Below are positions 48,101 to 62,742 of a stretch of DNA of 64,000 nt, one piece after another; positions within the stretch are counted from its first letter, which is position 1, and every line of letters starts with the position of its first letter. Origin of the DNA: Streptomyces sp. MJM8645 (GTDB taxonomy: Bacteria > Actinomycetota > Actinomycetes > Streptomycetales > Streptomycetaceae); assembly GCF_001625365.1 (NCBI RefSeq), contig NZ_LJJF01000001.1:4413001-4477000 (forward strand). The letters are read 5' to 3'. The notes under the pieces were generated by a model that saw only the letters and a program-made list of their open reading frames with translations, was not told where the DNA came from and made no database searches. The position numbers and the translations under genes were made by a program.

Positions 48101-48292
48101 GACCTCTGGGTGGACGCCGACCAGTTGGTCGTCCAGCGGAGCGCGACCGGCGACACCAAGGCGGGCGCGTTCAAGTCCACCGTCCTCTACTCGGACTACG
48201 GCACGCCGGTCACCGCCGCGGTGCCGGGCGCGGCCGACACGGTGGAACTGGCCGAGCTGGCGAAGCTCGGCAAGGGGGGCGCCACCGGCTGA
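48101..48292 (+). pseudogene. Remnant of a fourth lipoprotein paralogue (C-terminal 63 codons)
   Basis: From 48101 the frame reads DLWVDADQLVVQRSATGDTK and, further on, STVLYSDYGTPVTAAVPGAA, ending at TGA 48290-48292. This matches the C-terminal third of member 3 (DLWLNDKDQLVRLQRTGS; VLYSDFAGALLSV) and member 2, but signal peptide, lipobox and the first 200 residues are missing. It starts 30 bp after member 2's stop. A GTG at 48110 might allow translation, but the product would lack an export signal. Confidence 0.78.
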
Positions 48293-48364
48293 TCCGGGTC
48301 AGGGTGGCAAGGTGGCCGGAACGAAAGCCGCCGACGCGGCGCCCGGGCGAGAGGGGACCAGACG

Positions 48365-49228
48365 ATGGCGGGACGACGGCGGTTGGCGGCGCTGGCCGCG
48401 GTCGTCCTGCTGGCGAGCGGGCTGGCCGGATGCGGCGGGGGTGGCGGCGCGCCGTCCACGCCCTCCGGCAGCCCGACCCCGACGAGTTCCTCGTCGACCG
48501 AGGCGGCCAAGCCCAGCGACCGCTCGCCGCACGGCGTCCTGGTCTCCGCCCAGCTGGCGATGCAGACCGCCCGCCGGGCCAAGGTCAGCTACCGGTTGGG
48601 CGCGGACGCCGGGGCCGGGCCGCTGTTCTGGCAGCCCAAGACGGCGCTCCAGATCAAGCGCTCCACCCCGGCCGACGCCGAGCAGCTGATCGTCGTGGAC
48701 ACCGTCGCCTACCAGGGCGGCGACGCCGCCACCGCGGCCCGCCAGGGCGGCCGGCACTGGGAGCGCTTCTCCGTCCCGCCGGACCCGGACGGCCACCGGG
48801 AGGTCCCGTACGCGGGGCTGATCGACCTGCTGAACCCGGTCGAGGCGCTGGCCGCCGCCACCGCCGACGGGGTGGACCCCCGGTTCATCGGCGAGGAGAG
48901 GTTCGACGACTCGACGGTCGAGCACTACCGGATCACCACCACCGCCGAGCGCTACGCCGCCGCCCAGACCCAGCTGACCCAGGCCCGCCGGGACGGCCTG
49001 CGGGCCGCGCTGGCCCCCGGCGGCTCGATCTCGCTCACCGTGGACCTCTGGCTCAACGACAAGGACCAGCTGGTCCGGCTCCAGCGCACCGGCAGCGGTG
49101 ACAGCGGCCGGGCGGACGACTCGGTGCTCTACTCCGACTTCGCCGGCGCCCTGCTCTCGGTGCAGGCCCCGGCCGAGACGGACACCGTGGACACCGGGCC
49201 CCGGACGGTCTCCCCGCTGGCCCGCTGA
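48365..49228 (+). CDS. Secreted lipoprotein, LppX/LprG-like set, member 3
   Basis: 287 residues. Signal peptide AGRRRLAALAAVVLLASGLA with lipobox LAGC (Cys23), followed by GGGGG and a Ser/Thr/Pro linker (about 28-50), then the lipoprotein domain with HWERFSVPPDPDG, LIDLLNPVEALAAAT and VDLWLNDKDQLVRLQRTG. It shares layout with members 1 and 2. ATG 48365 is preceded by GAGAGGGG at 48348-48355. It ends about 75 bp before the rplJ promoter. Confidence 0.8.
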   Translation: MAGRRRLAALAAVVLLASGLAGCGGGGGAPSTPSGSPTPTSSSSTEAAKPSDRSPHGVLVSAQLAMQTARRAKVSYRLGADAGAGPLFWQPKTALQIKRSTPADAEQLIVVDTVAYQGGDAATAARQGGRHWERFSVPPDPDGHREVPYAGLIDLLNPVEALAAATADGVDPRFIGEERFDDSTVEHYRITTTAERYAAAQTQLTQARRDGLRAALAPGGSISLTVDLWLNDKDQLVRLQRTGSGDSGRADDSVLYSDFAGALLSVQAPAETDTVDTGPRTVSPLAR

Positions 49229-49278
49229 GCCCCGTCCGGCGCGGCCGGCCCGGCGGGCATCGGCCGTTCAGGGGCGAT

Positions 49279-49308
49279 TTGCCCCGGACGGCGGAGTCCG
49301 GTTACTGT
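49279..49308 (+). promoter_or_regulatory. Promoter of rplJ-rplL
   Basis: TTGCCC (49279-49284), 18-bp spacer, TACTGT (49303-49308); start about 49314, giving a 280-nt leader. Confidence 0.65.
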
Positions 49309-49313
49309 TACCG

Positions 49314-49590
49314 AAGCCAAAGACCGCTGGTTGTCACCGTGCTCGCGAGGGATTCGGTGGCCGAAGGATCTGCGCTTCGTCGCAGGCAGCCCGCGCAGGT
49401 GTGTCTGGAGCTTCGACTTCCGGGTCCGCGTTCGCGCGAACATCCGTTGAGGTCGTTTCGAGCCCCGTGCGCCCTGCGCATCGGGGCTCATCTGCTTTCC
49501 GCAGGCTTTCCTTCCGTCCGGTTGGTTCGAGGCGTGAATGGTCGACTTTCGCGGTCGGCCGGATTTCGACATCACGGAAGGAGGCGTAAG
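49314..49590 (+). ncRNA. Ribosomal protein L10 leader (autoregulatory mRNA leader)
   Basis: The long untranslated leader before rplJ holds the structured region expected of the L10(L12)4-binding leader: AAAGACCGCTGGTTGTCACC near its start, GGATTCGGTGGCCGAAGGATC, and a hairpin GAGCCCCG/CGGGGCTC (about 49459-49489). Binding of L10 complex represses rplJL. Boundaries are approximate; a covariance search would fix them. Confidence 0.7.
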
Positions 49591-49593
49591 CCT

Positions 49594-50157
49594 ATGGCAA
49601 GGCCCGACAAGGCTGCTGCCGTCGCCGAGATCACGGACAAGTTCCGTGGCTCCTCCGCGGCGCTGCTGACCGAGTACCGCGGTCTCTCGGTGAAGCAGGT
49701 CAAGACCCTGCGTCGCTCGCTCGGCGAGAACGCCGAGTACGCCGTGGTGAAGAACACGCTGACCAAGATCGCGGCCAACGAGGCCGGGATTTCGGAGCTC
49801 GACGACCTGTTCAACGGTCCGACGGCTGTCGCCTTCGTCACCGGTGACCCGGTGGAGTCGGCGAAGGCTCTGCGTGACTTCGCCAAGGAGAACCCCGCTC
49901 TCATCATCAAGGGCGGTGTCCTTGACGGTAAGGCGCTGTCCGCCGATGAGATCAAGAAGCTCGCGGACCTCGAGTCCCGCGAGGTGCTGCTCGCCAAGCT
50001 GGCGGGTGCCCTGAAGGCCAAGCAGTCCCAGGCTGCCGCGCTCTTCCAGGCCCTGCCGTCGAAGCTCGTCCGCACTGTGGACGCGCTGCGCGACAAGGTC
50101 GAGCAGGGCGGTGCCGGTACGCCGGCTCCCGCCGCCGAGGACGCCGCCGCCGAGTAA
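49594..50157 (+). CDS. rplJ: 50S ribosomal protein L10
   Basis: 187 residues: ARPDKAAAVAEITDKFRGSS, LTEYRGLSVKQVKTLRRSL and AVVKNTLTKIAANEAG are the rRNA-binding domain; the C-terminal helix (LFQALPSKLVRTVDALRDKV) holds L7/L12 dimers and ends in an Ala/Glu-rich tail. GGAAGGAGG stands 8 nt before ATG 49594. First gene of rplJL under the L10 leader. Confidence 0.97.
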   Translation: MARPDKAAAVAEITDKFRGSSAALLTEYRGLSVKQVKTLRRSLGENAEYAVVKNTLTKIAANEAGISELDDLFNGPTAVAFVTGDPVESAKALRDFAKENPALIIKGGVLDGKALSADEIKKLADLESREVLLAKLAGALKAKQSQAAALFQALPSKLVRTVDALRDKVEQGGAGTPAPAAEDAAAE

Positions 50158-50244
50158 TCGGCAGGCTCACGCCTCGCTGCGGGCCCGTGCCCGCCCCACC
50201 CGTACATACGGCATCACCTGCCGATTTAGTGGAAGGACGCCATC

Positions 50245-50625
50245 ATGGCGAAGCTGTCCCAGGACGAGCTGCTCGCGCAGTTCGAGGACCTCACCCTCAT
50301 CGAGCTCGCTGGCTTCGTGAAGGCCTTCGAGGAGAAGTTCGACGTCACCGCCGCCGCCCCGGTCGCCGTTGCCGCCGCCGGTGGCCCGGCCGCCGTTGAG
50401 GCCGTCGAGGAGCAGGACGAGTTCGACGTCATCCTCGATGGTGCCGGCGACAAGAAGATCCAGGTCATCAAGGAGGTGCGCACCCTGACCTCCCTCGGCC
50501 TGAAGGAGGCCAAGGACCTCGTTGACACCGCTGGTGCCAAGGTCCTGGAGAAGGTTGCCAAGGACGTTGCCGAGAAGGCCAAGGCCGCCCTCGAGGGTGC
50601 CGGCGCCAAGGTCACCGTCAAGTGA
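50245..50625 (+). CDS. rplL: 50S ribosomal protein L7/L12
   Basis: 126 residues: N-terminal dimer domain (LLAQFEDLTLIELAGFVKAF), Ala-rich hinge (about 36-53) and C-terminal factor-binding domain with KKIQVIKEVRTLTSLGLKEA and AKDLVD. Forms the stalk that recruits translation GTPases. ATG 50245 follows GGAAGGAC; 87 bp after rplJ. Confidence 0.97.
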   Translation: MAKLSQDELLAQFEDLTLIELAGFVKAFEEKFDVTAAAPVAVAAAGGPAAVEAVEEQDEFDVILDGAGDKKIQVIKEVRTLTSLGLKEAKDLVDTAGAKVLEKVAKDVAEKAKAALEGAGAKVTVK

Positions 50626-50652
50626 CTTCTCGCCCCCTCTGAGGGGGCCTGA

Positions 50653-50694
50653 AGCCGGGCCGATCACCCTTGTGGGTGGTCGGCCCGGCTTTTT
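50653..50694 (+). terminator. Terminator/attenuator after rplL
   Basis: 17-bp arms 50653-50669 and 50674-50690 (one G-T pair) around TTGT, then TTTT. Separates rplJL from rpoBC. Three 10-bp repeats CGGCCCTGG(G/A) follow at 50703-50732. Confidence 0.9.
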
Positions 50695-50775
50695 CGCGTT
50701 TCCGGCCCTGGGCGGCCCTGGACGGCCCTGGGACCACTCCGCGGCCGGGACGCGCCGGTGTGGCCGAGAGCCCAC

Positions 50776-50811
50776 TCGGCAGCGTCGGTGCGGACGGGTA
50801 TGGTGATCACC
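50776..50811 (+). promoter_or_regulatory. Possible distal rpoB promoter with palindrome
   Basis: TCGGCA (50776-50781), 17 bp, TATGGT (50799-50804), overlapped by palindrome GGTGATCACC (50802-50811). Weak -35. Confidence 0.3.
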
Positions 50812-50901
50812 GTCATCGACGGTGGCCCCCACCACGGCTTCTGTAACGCCGGGGGGCGTCCGGCCGATGGACGGGTCGAGGTCCGCACCGCCTGCGGGCC
50901 C

Positions 50902-50930
50902 TTGACGAACCCGGCGAGGCGCGCGATTCT
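50902..50930 (+). promoter_or_regulatory. Candidate rpoBC promoter P1
   Basis: TTGACG (50902-50907), 17-bp spacer, GATTCT (50925-50930): close to the principal sigma pattern. The leader (about 410 nt) includes an 8-bp hairpin GCCACTGG/CCAGTGGC (50958-50981). The 650-bp rplL-rpoB gap has no convincing protein gene. Confidence 0.5.
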
Positions 50931-51108
50931 CAAGGCGCGAGTCCGCCCGGTTGGTTTGCCACTGGATGCATAACCAGTGGCTCAGGCGGGAAATGACTCC
51001 ACGTGAGTTATGGGGCCCGGGCAGTGCCCGGGCCGGTGCAGTACCCGGTGGGCGTTCGCGTCCGCCGGCTACCGGGAGGAGTCTCCGATTCGGTTTCCGA
51101 ATCAGAGC

Positions 51109-51137
51109 TGGACAGCAGTGTGCCCTTTGGCTACACT
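51109..51137 (+). promoter_or_regulatory. Candidate rpoBC promoter P2
   Basis: TGGACA (51109-51114), 17-bp spacer, TACACT (51132-51137); start about 51144, leader about 200 nt. Confidence 0.6.
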
Positions 51138-51346
51138 GTCCCTTTGCGCTGCCTGTTAGCTGCTCCGTGACTCGTCGCCCGGAGTTTGCGTTGCCCTGAA
51201 GGGGTCTGGCATCGCCTCCGCAAAGCGGCTCTGACCTGGGATTCCGATCCCGGCGGAGGCCAGTGGCGAGGGAGGCGGGACCAAGCCCGTGAAGGCCCGG
51301 CTGGTACGCGCGTAGTGAGCTCCGAGCCCTCGGAAGGACCCCCCTC

Positions 51347-54823
<3,477 letters not shown>

Positions 54824-54831
54824 CGGAGGTT

Positions 54832-54857
54832 GGGCCGGCTGCCCGAGCAGCCGGCCC
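54832..54857 (+). other. Hairpin in the rpoB-rpoC gap
   Basis: Perfect 11-bp arms GGGCCGGCTGC/GCAGCCGGCCC around CCGA, no T run. It may act as an mRNA processing or stability element rather than a stop. Confidence 0.6.
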
Positions 54858-54921
54858 GCCCCCAGGCCCCCCTCAGACCACATGAACGACTCTCGACTTA
54901 CGAAAGAGGGCTTGACGACCA

Positions 54922-58815
<3,894 letters not shown>

Positions 58816-58833
58816 GTCCGACGTTCGGCTGTC

Positions 58834-58865
58834 AGGGCGGTCACCCCTCGCGGGGTGGCCGCCCT
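58834..58865 (+). terminator. Terminator of rpoBC
   Basis: 14-bp arms AGGGCGGTCACCCC (58834-58847) and GGGGTGGCCGCCCT (58852-58865, one G-T pair) around TCGC; no T run. Confidence 0.8.
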
Positions 58866-58915
58866 GCGGCGTTCCTGCTGCGCGGCCCGGGACCGGGGGG
58901 TCTGCGGGGCAGCGA

Positions 58916-58945
58916 TTAGGTTCCCTGGCAGAAGTCGCGTAGAGT
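58916..58945 (+). promoter_or_regulatory. Promoter of tRNA-fMet
   Basis: TTAGGT (58916-58921), 18-bp spacer, TAGAGT (58940-58945); start about 6 nt before the tRNA. Confidence 0.6.
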
Positions 58946-58957
58946 CGTGTTTACCGA

Positions 58958-59031
58958 CGCGGGGTGGAGCAGCTCGGTAGCTCGCTGGGCTCATAACCCA
59001 GAGGTCGCAGGTTCAAATCCTGTCCCCGCTA
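58958..59031 (+). tRNA. Initiator tRNA-fMet (CAT)
   Basis: 74 nt. First base C does not pair with T at the acceptor end (CGCGGGG/CCCCGCT), and the anticodon stem CTGGG/CCCAG has three G-C pairs next to the CAT loop; both features mark the initiator. T-arm GCAGG-TTCAAAT-CCTGT; discriminator A. Confidence 0.95.
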
Positions 59032-59043
59032 CTCAGTAGCAAC

Positions 59044-59078
59044 GAAGGGCCCGGAGGCATCAAGCCTCCGGGCCCTTC
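59044..59078 (+). terminator. Terminator of tRNA-fMet
   Basis: Perfect 15-bp arms GAAGGGCCCGGAGGC and GCCTCCGGGCCCTTC around ATCAA. Confidence 0.88.
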
Positions 59079-59210
59079 GTCGTTCCCGGCTCCGGTCCCT
59101 CCCTCGTGCGGGGGAGGGACCGGAACCGCTCTGGTGAGGGAGGCGGAGGAGGGGGCGGCCGGGGCAGGCTTCGCGTGTCGGGACGACGGGGCTTTCGAAG
59201 GGGGCCGGGC

Positions 59211-59885
59211 ATGAAGCGGGTACTGGGCGCGATGGCGATCACGGGGACGGTGCTGGTCGGTATGTCCGCCTGTCTGCCCTTCGGGGACGACCAGGAGCAC
59301 CGGACCGTGGACTACGGGGTGTCGGAGCCGGTCAGGGAACTGGTGGTCGAGGCGCACACCGGCGGGATCGTGGTGACCGGCGGCGGCGACGCGGTGCACG
59401 TGACCGAGGCGCAGAACTACCGGGGCGAGGCGCCGCGGACCACGCACGAGGTGAAGGACGGCGTGCTGCGGCTGACGTACGACTGCCGGGGCTGCGGCGT
59501 CGGGTACACCGTGCAGGTGCCGGCCGGGACGAAGGTGCGGGTGACCCAGGAGACCGGCGGGGTGCGGCTGGTCGGGCTGGCCGCCGAGGTGGAGGCCTCG
59601 GTGGACACCGGCGGGGTCGAGGCCACCGGGCTGACCTCGCAGACCGTCCGGTTGAGCACCCGGACCGGCGGGGTGCGGGCCGACTTCGCGGCGGCACCCG
59701 TGAAGGTGGAGGCGGAGGCGGAGACCGGCGGGGTGCGGGTCAGGGTGCCCGCCGGGGAGGCGTACGCGGTGGACGCGCACGCCGGGGCCGGCGGAGTGGA
59801 GCTCGGGATCCCCTCGCAGCCGGGGGCCGCGCGCAGCATCACGGCGCGTACGGGCGCCGGCGGGGTGTCGGTCGACGGTGTCTGA
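59211..59885 (+). CDS. DUF4097-type beta-helix lipoprotein
   Basis: 224 residues. Signal peptide with lipobox MSAC (Cys21), then a repetitive beta domain in which TGGV or AGGV returns about every 20 residues: HTGGI, ETGGV, DTGGV, RTGGV, ETGGV, GAGGV, GAGGV. This is the single-stranded beta-helix pattern of DUF4097 (putative adhesin, DUF4098-like). Anchored outside the membrane. It ends inside the region before the histidine-kinase gene (83 bp upstream of its likely start), so it may be sensed or controlled by that system (inference). ATG 59211 has AAGGGGG upstream. Confidence 0.83.
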   Translation: MKRVLGAMAITGTVLVGMSACLPFGDDQEHRTVDYGVSEPVRELVVEAHTGGIVVTGGGDAVHVTEAQNYRGEAPRTTHEVKDGVLRLTYDCRGCGVGYTVQVPAGTKVRVTQETGGVRLVGLAAEVEASVDTGGVEATGLTSQTVRLSTRTGGVRADFAAAPVKVEAEAETGGVRVRVPAGEAYAVDAHAGAGGVELGIPSQPGAARSITARTGAGGVSVDGV

Positions 59886-59967
59886 CCGGGCCGTTCCGGA
59901 GGTCCTGCCGGTAGGGCATGATCTTCTCCGCGGGGGCGGCGCCCCCGGACACGGGGGAGGGGCTGCG

Positions 59968-61155
59968 GTGGTGCGAGCGGCGCGCTGGCGGAGCTGGTCG
60001 GCCGGGCTGAGTCCGTACGTGCTGGACTCGCTGCTGGCCGTGGCATCGGCCGGGATCTCGGTCTGGGCGGTCGGCAACGACGACAGGGCCTGGCCGTGGT
60101 GGGTCTACCTGGTGGCGGTGTCCACCTCGCTGTCGCTGCCCTGGCGGCGCCGGGCGCCGCTGGCCGCGCTGGCGGCGGGCAGCGTGGCCTTCATGACGCT
60201 GTCCGTGGTGGCGCACTCGGCGAGTCCGCAGGTGCCGCTGGCCGGTGTGATCGGCATCTACACGGTGGCGGAGCGCTCCCCGGACCGGCAGCGCTGGACG
60301 GTACTGGCGGTGGTGGTGGTCGCCAACGTGATCGGCACCCACTCGCCCAACGGCATGCTGTTCAGCCTGCTCACCTCGGTCGGCTCGTTCGTCTTCGGCT
60401 CGCTGGTGCGCGCCCAGCGGCGGCTGGCCCGGCTGGAGGCCGAGCGGGCCCGCGAGGCCGGGGAACGGGCGGCCAGTGAGGCGGGCCGCGCGGTGGTGGA
60501 GGAGCGGGCCCGGATCGCCCGGGAGATGCACGACATCCTGGCGCACGCCGTCTCGCTGATGATCATCCAGGCCGAGGCCGGGCCGCTGGTGGTGCACGCC
60601 AACCCGGACCGGGCGATCCGCGCCTTCGACACCATCGCCGACGCGGGCCGCGACGCGATGGTCCAACTGCGGCGCGTCCTCGGAGTGCTGAAGGAGGAGG
60701 GGGCCGGTCCTGAGCTGGCCCCGCAGCCCCGGCTGGCCGAACTCGCCGACGTGGCCGAGCGGGTGCGCCGGGCCGGACCGGCGGTGGAGCTCGAACTGGC
60801 CGACGGGCTGGGCGCGGTGCCCGCCGACCTCCAGGCCGCGGCGTACCGGATCGTGCAGGAGGCGCTGACCAACACGGTCAAGCACTCCGGCGCCGACCGG
60901 GTGGCGGTCCGGGTGCGGCGGTCCGGGGACACCCTGGAGGTCGTGGTGTCCGACAACGGGCGCGGGCTGCCGGTGACCGTCGGCGGCGTGGTGAACGGCT
61001 GGTCCGGCGGCCGCGGGCTGGTCGGCATCCGGGAGCGGGCGGCGGCCTGCGGCGGGCGGGCCGAGGCCGGACCCGGACCGGAGGGCAAGGGCTTCCTGGT
61101 GAGTGCCCGGCTGCCGTTGGGGGTGGCGGGCGTGGTGGAGAAGGCGGGCGGATGA
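59968..61155 (+). CDS. NarL-type sensor histidine kinase (HisKA_3)
   Basis: 395 residues. Four or five membrane helices (about 17-150), then a coiled coil rich in Arg/Glu/Ala (RRLARLEAERAREAGERAAS), the dimerisation/phospho-acceptor helix with ERARIAREMHDILAHAVSLM (His near 194), and a HATPase domain with EALTNTVKHSG and GRGLVGIRERAAACGG. GTG 59968 is chosen because GGGGGAGGGG stands before it, while the longer GTG 59878 would add a Gly/Pro-rich stretch overlapping the lipoprotein gene. Coupled to the response regulator by an ATGA overlap. Confidence 0.92.
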   Translation: MVRAARWRSWSAGLSPYVLDSLLAVASAGISVWAVGNDDRAWPWWVYLVAVSTSLSLPWRRRAPLAALAAGSVAFMTLSVVAHSASPQVPLAGVIGIYTVAERSPDRQRWTVLAVVVVANVIGTHSPNGMLFSLLTSVGSFVFGSLVRAQRRLARLEAERAREAGERAASEAGRAVVEERARIAREMHDILAHAVSLMIIQAEAGPLVVHANPDRAIRAFDTIADAGRDAMVQLRRVLGVLKEEGAGPELAPQPRLAELADVAERVRRAGPAVELELADGLGAVPADLQAAAYRIVQEALTNTVKHSGADRVAVRVRRSGDTLEVVVSDNGRGLPVTVGGVVNGWSGGRGLVGIRERAAACGGRAEAGPGPEGKGFLVSARLPLGVAGVVEKAGG

Positions 61156-61832
61156 AACCGATTCGGGTGGTCGTCGCGGACGACCAGGAGCTGGTGCGGG
61201 CGGGGTTCGGGATGATCCTGGACGCGCAGCCCGACATCGAGGTGGTGGCCGAGGCCTGCGACGGCGCCGAGGCGGTCGAGGCGGTCCGCGCCCACGGCCC
61301 GGACGTCCTGCTGCTGGACGTCCGGATGCCGGTCATGGACGGGCTGGAGGCGGCCCGCCGGGTCTGCGCCGAGTTCCCGTCCACCAAGGTGATCATGCTG
61401 ACCACCTTCGACGCCGACGACTACGTCTTCGACGCGCTGTACGCGGGCGCCAGCGGCTTCCTGCTCAAGGACGTCCGGCGGGACGACCTGGCGCACGGGG
61501 TGCGGATGGTGGCCTCCGGGGAGGCGCTGCTCGCGCCCTCGGTGACCAGGCGGCTGATCGGCGAGTTCGCCGCCCGCCGCCCGGGCTCGCCCGAGCGGGC
61601 GCTGCGACCGCCGTCCAAGCTGCTGGAGCAGCTCACCCTGCGTGAGCAGGAGACCCTGCGGCTGCTGGCGCGCGGGCTCTCCAACGCGGAGATCGCGGCC
61701 GAGCTGGTGGTCAGCGAGCACACGGTGAAGACGCACGTCAGCAATGTGCTGAGCAAGCTGGGGCTGCGGGACCGGGTGCACGCGGTGGTGTTCGCGTACG
61801 AGGCCGGCGCGGTGGTGGCGGGGGAGGCGTAG
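61152..61832 (+). CDS. NarL/FixJ-type response regulator
   Basis: 226 residues: receiver domain (Asp10-Asp11 acidic pair, phospho-acceptor Asp57 in LLLDVRMPVMDG, Thr-Thr in MLTTFDADDY, Lys in LLKDVRR) and LuxR-type helix-turn-helix (about 160-220) with LTLREQETLRLLARGLSNAE and HTVKTHVSNVLSKLGLRDR. It is translated coupled to the kinase. Targets unknown; the lipoprotein upstream and membrane protein downstream are the nearest candidates. Confidence 0.94.
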   Translation: MKPIRVVVADDQELVRAGFGMILDAQPDIEVVAEACDGAEAVEAVRAHGPDVLLLDVRMPVMDGLEAARRVCAEFPSTKVIMLTTFDADDYVFDALYAGASGFLLKDVRRDDLAHGVRMVASGEALLAPSVTRRLIGEFAARRPGSPERALRPPSKLLEQLTLREQETLRLLARGLSNAEIAAELVVSEHTVKTHVSNVLSKLGLRDRVHAVVFAYEAGAVVAGEA

Positions 61833-61877
61833 GGGCTCTCTTGCGGATCACGCCGGGCGCGGGGCCCCTGGTCGGGG

Positions 61878-61895
61878 CTCCCCCGTGCGGGGGAG
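61878..61895 (+). terminator. Short hairpin after the two-component operon
   Basis: 7-bp arms CTCCCCC/GGGGGAG around GTGC, 46 bp after the response-regulator stop; no T run. The rest of the 189-bp gap shows no gene. Confidence 0.45.
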
Positions 61896-62021
61896 GCGGC
61901 GGGTTCGCCGGTGCGGGCGATCCGCGACGAGGGGTGCGGCGGACAGCATCTGTGGTGTCGGAACGGACCACGGGCCACCAGCTACCTGCCGGGGCCGCGG
62001 ATCACCACAGGAGATCGTCGG

Positions 62022-62633
62022 ATGAACACCCCGCAGGAGAACCGCCGCACCGCCTACGCCGTCGTCGGCGCCCCCGCCCTGATGGCCCTCTACGGGGGGA
62101 TCCGGCTGATCCCGGGCTCCCGGGAGCCCGGCCTCGGCTGGACGGCCGGCCACACCGCGATGTTCGCCGGGCTGCTGCTGTTCGCCCCGGTCCTGCTCGC
62201 CCTGCGCGGGCTGCTCGCCCCGCGCGGCACCACGGCCGGGCGGCTCGCGGCCGGTGCCGCGCTCGGCACGGCGTTCGCCGGCCTGGCGGCCTCGCTGGTG
62301 CAGATCGGGATCGATCTGTACGTCGGCCTGGCGGCGGCGGACAAGGCCGGGCAGTCGCGGATGTTCGACCGCGTCCAGGGCGTCCCCGGGGTGCTGCCGG
62401 CGGTCTACCAGATCGGCCCGCTGCTGTTCTACGTCGGCCTGCTGGCCCTGCTGGTCGCCGCCGCAGTGGGCGCGGCCCGGACGCTGCCCTGGTGGAGCCC
62501 GGTGCTGATGCTGGTCGGCACCGCCGCCTCGGGGGCCGACCTGGCGCTGATCCCGGTGGCCGCGGTCTGCTACCTGGCGGCGCTGGCCCCGCTGGCCCGC
62601 CGCGCCGCCGGGCCCCGCCCGGCACTGGTCTGA
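62022..62633 (+). CDS. Six-helix membrane protein of unknown function
   Basis: 203 residues with about six hydrophobic helices (12-27, 43-63, 75-98, 120-148, 150-170, 175-195). No recognised motif. AGGAGA lies 8 nt before ATG 62022. The hydrophobic pattern and GHTAMFAGLLLFAPVLLALR resemble DUF4386-like or other general membrane proteins, but I cannot assign a family. Its final codons and stop are in a 15-bp tandem repeat. Confidence 0.72.
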   Translation: MNTPQENRRTAYAVVGAPALMALYGGIRLIPGSREPGLGWTAGHTAMFAGLLLFAPVLLALRGLLAPRGTTAGRLAAGAALGTAFAGLAASLVQIGIDLYVGLAAADKAGQSRMFDRVQGVPGVLPAVYQIGPLLFYVGLLALLVAAAVGAARTLPWWSPVLMLVGTAASGADLALIPVAAVCYLAALAPLARRAAGPRPALV

Positions 62634-62678
62634 CCGGTACTGGTCTGACCGGTGCTGGTCCGCCCGGTGCTGGTCTGG
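62619..62678 (+). repeat. Tandem array 4 x 15 bp containing the membrane-gene stop codon
   Basis: Units 62619-62633, 62634-62648, 62649-62663, 62664-62678. Units 1 and 2 end with TGA (the first is the gene's stop); units 3 and 4 have decayed stops. Confidence 0.9.
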
Positions 62679-62742
62679 CTGGGCGGTCCGGACGGGCGGT
62701 ACGGACGGGCGGCCGCTCCCGCAGGGGAGGGGCGGGCGCCCG

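Noticed and set aside
50758..50973. 72-codon frame upstream of rpoB
   Set aside because: No ribosome site, no recognisable family, and it overlaps predicted promoters P0 and P1.
59878..59967. Earlier GTG start for the histidine kinase overlapping the DUF4097 gene
   Set aside because: Adds a Gly/Pro-rich stretch unlike kinase N-termini, while GTG 59968 has a strong ribosome site.
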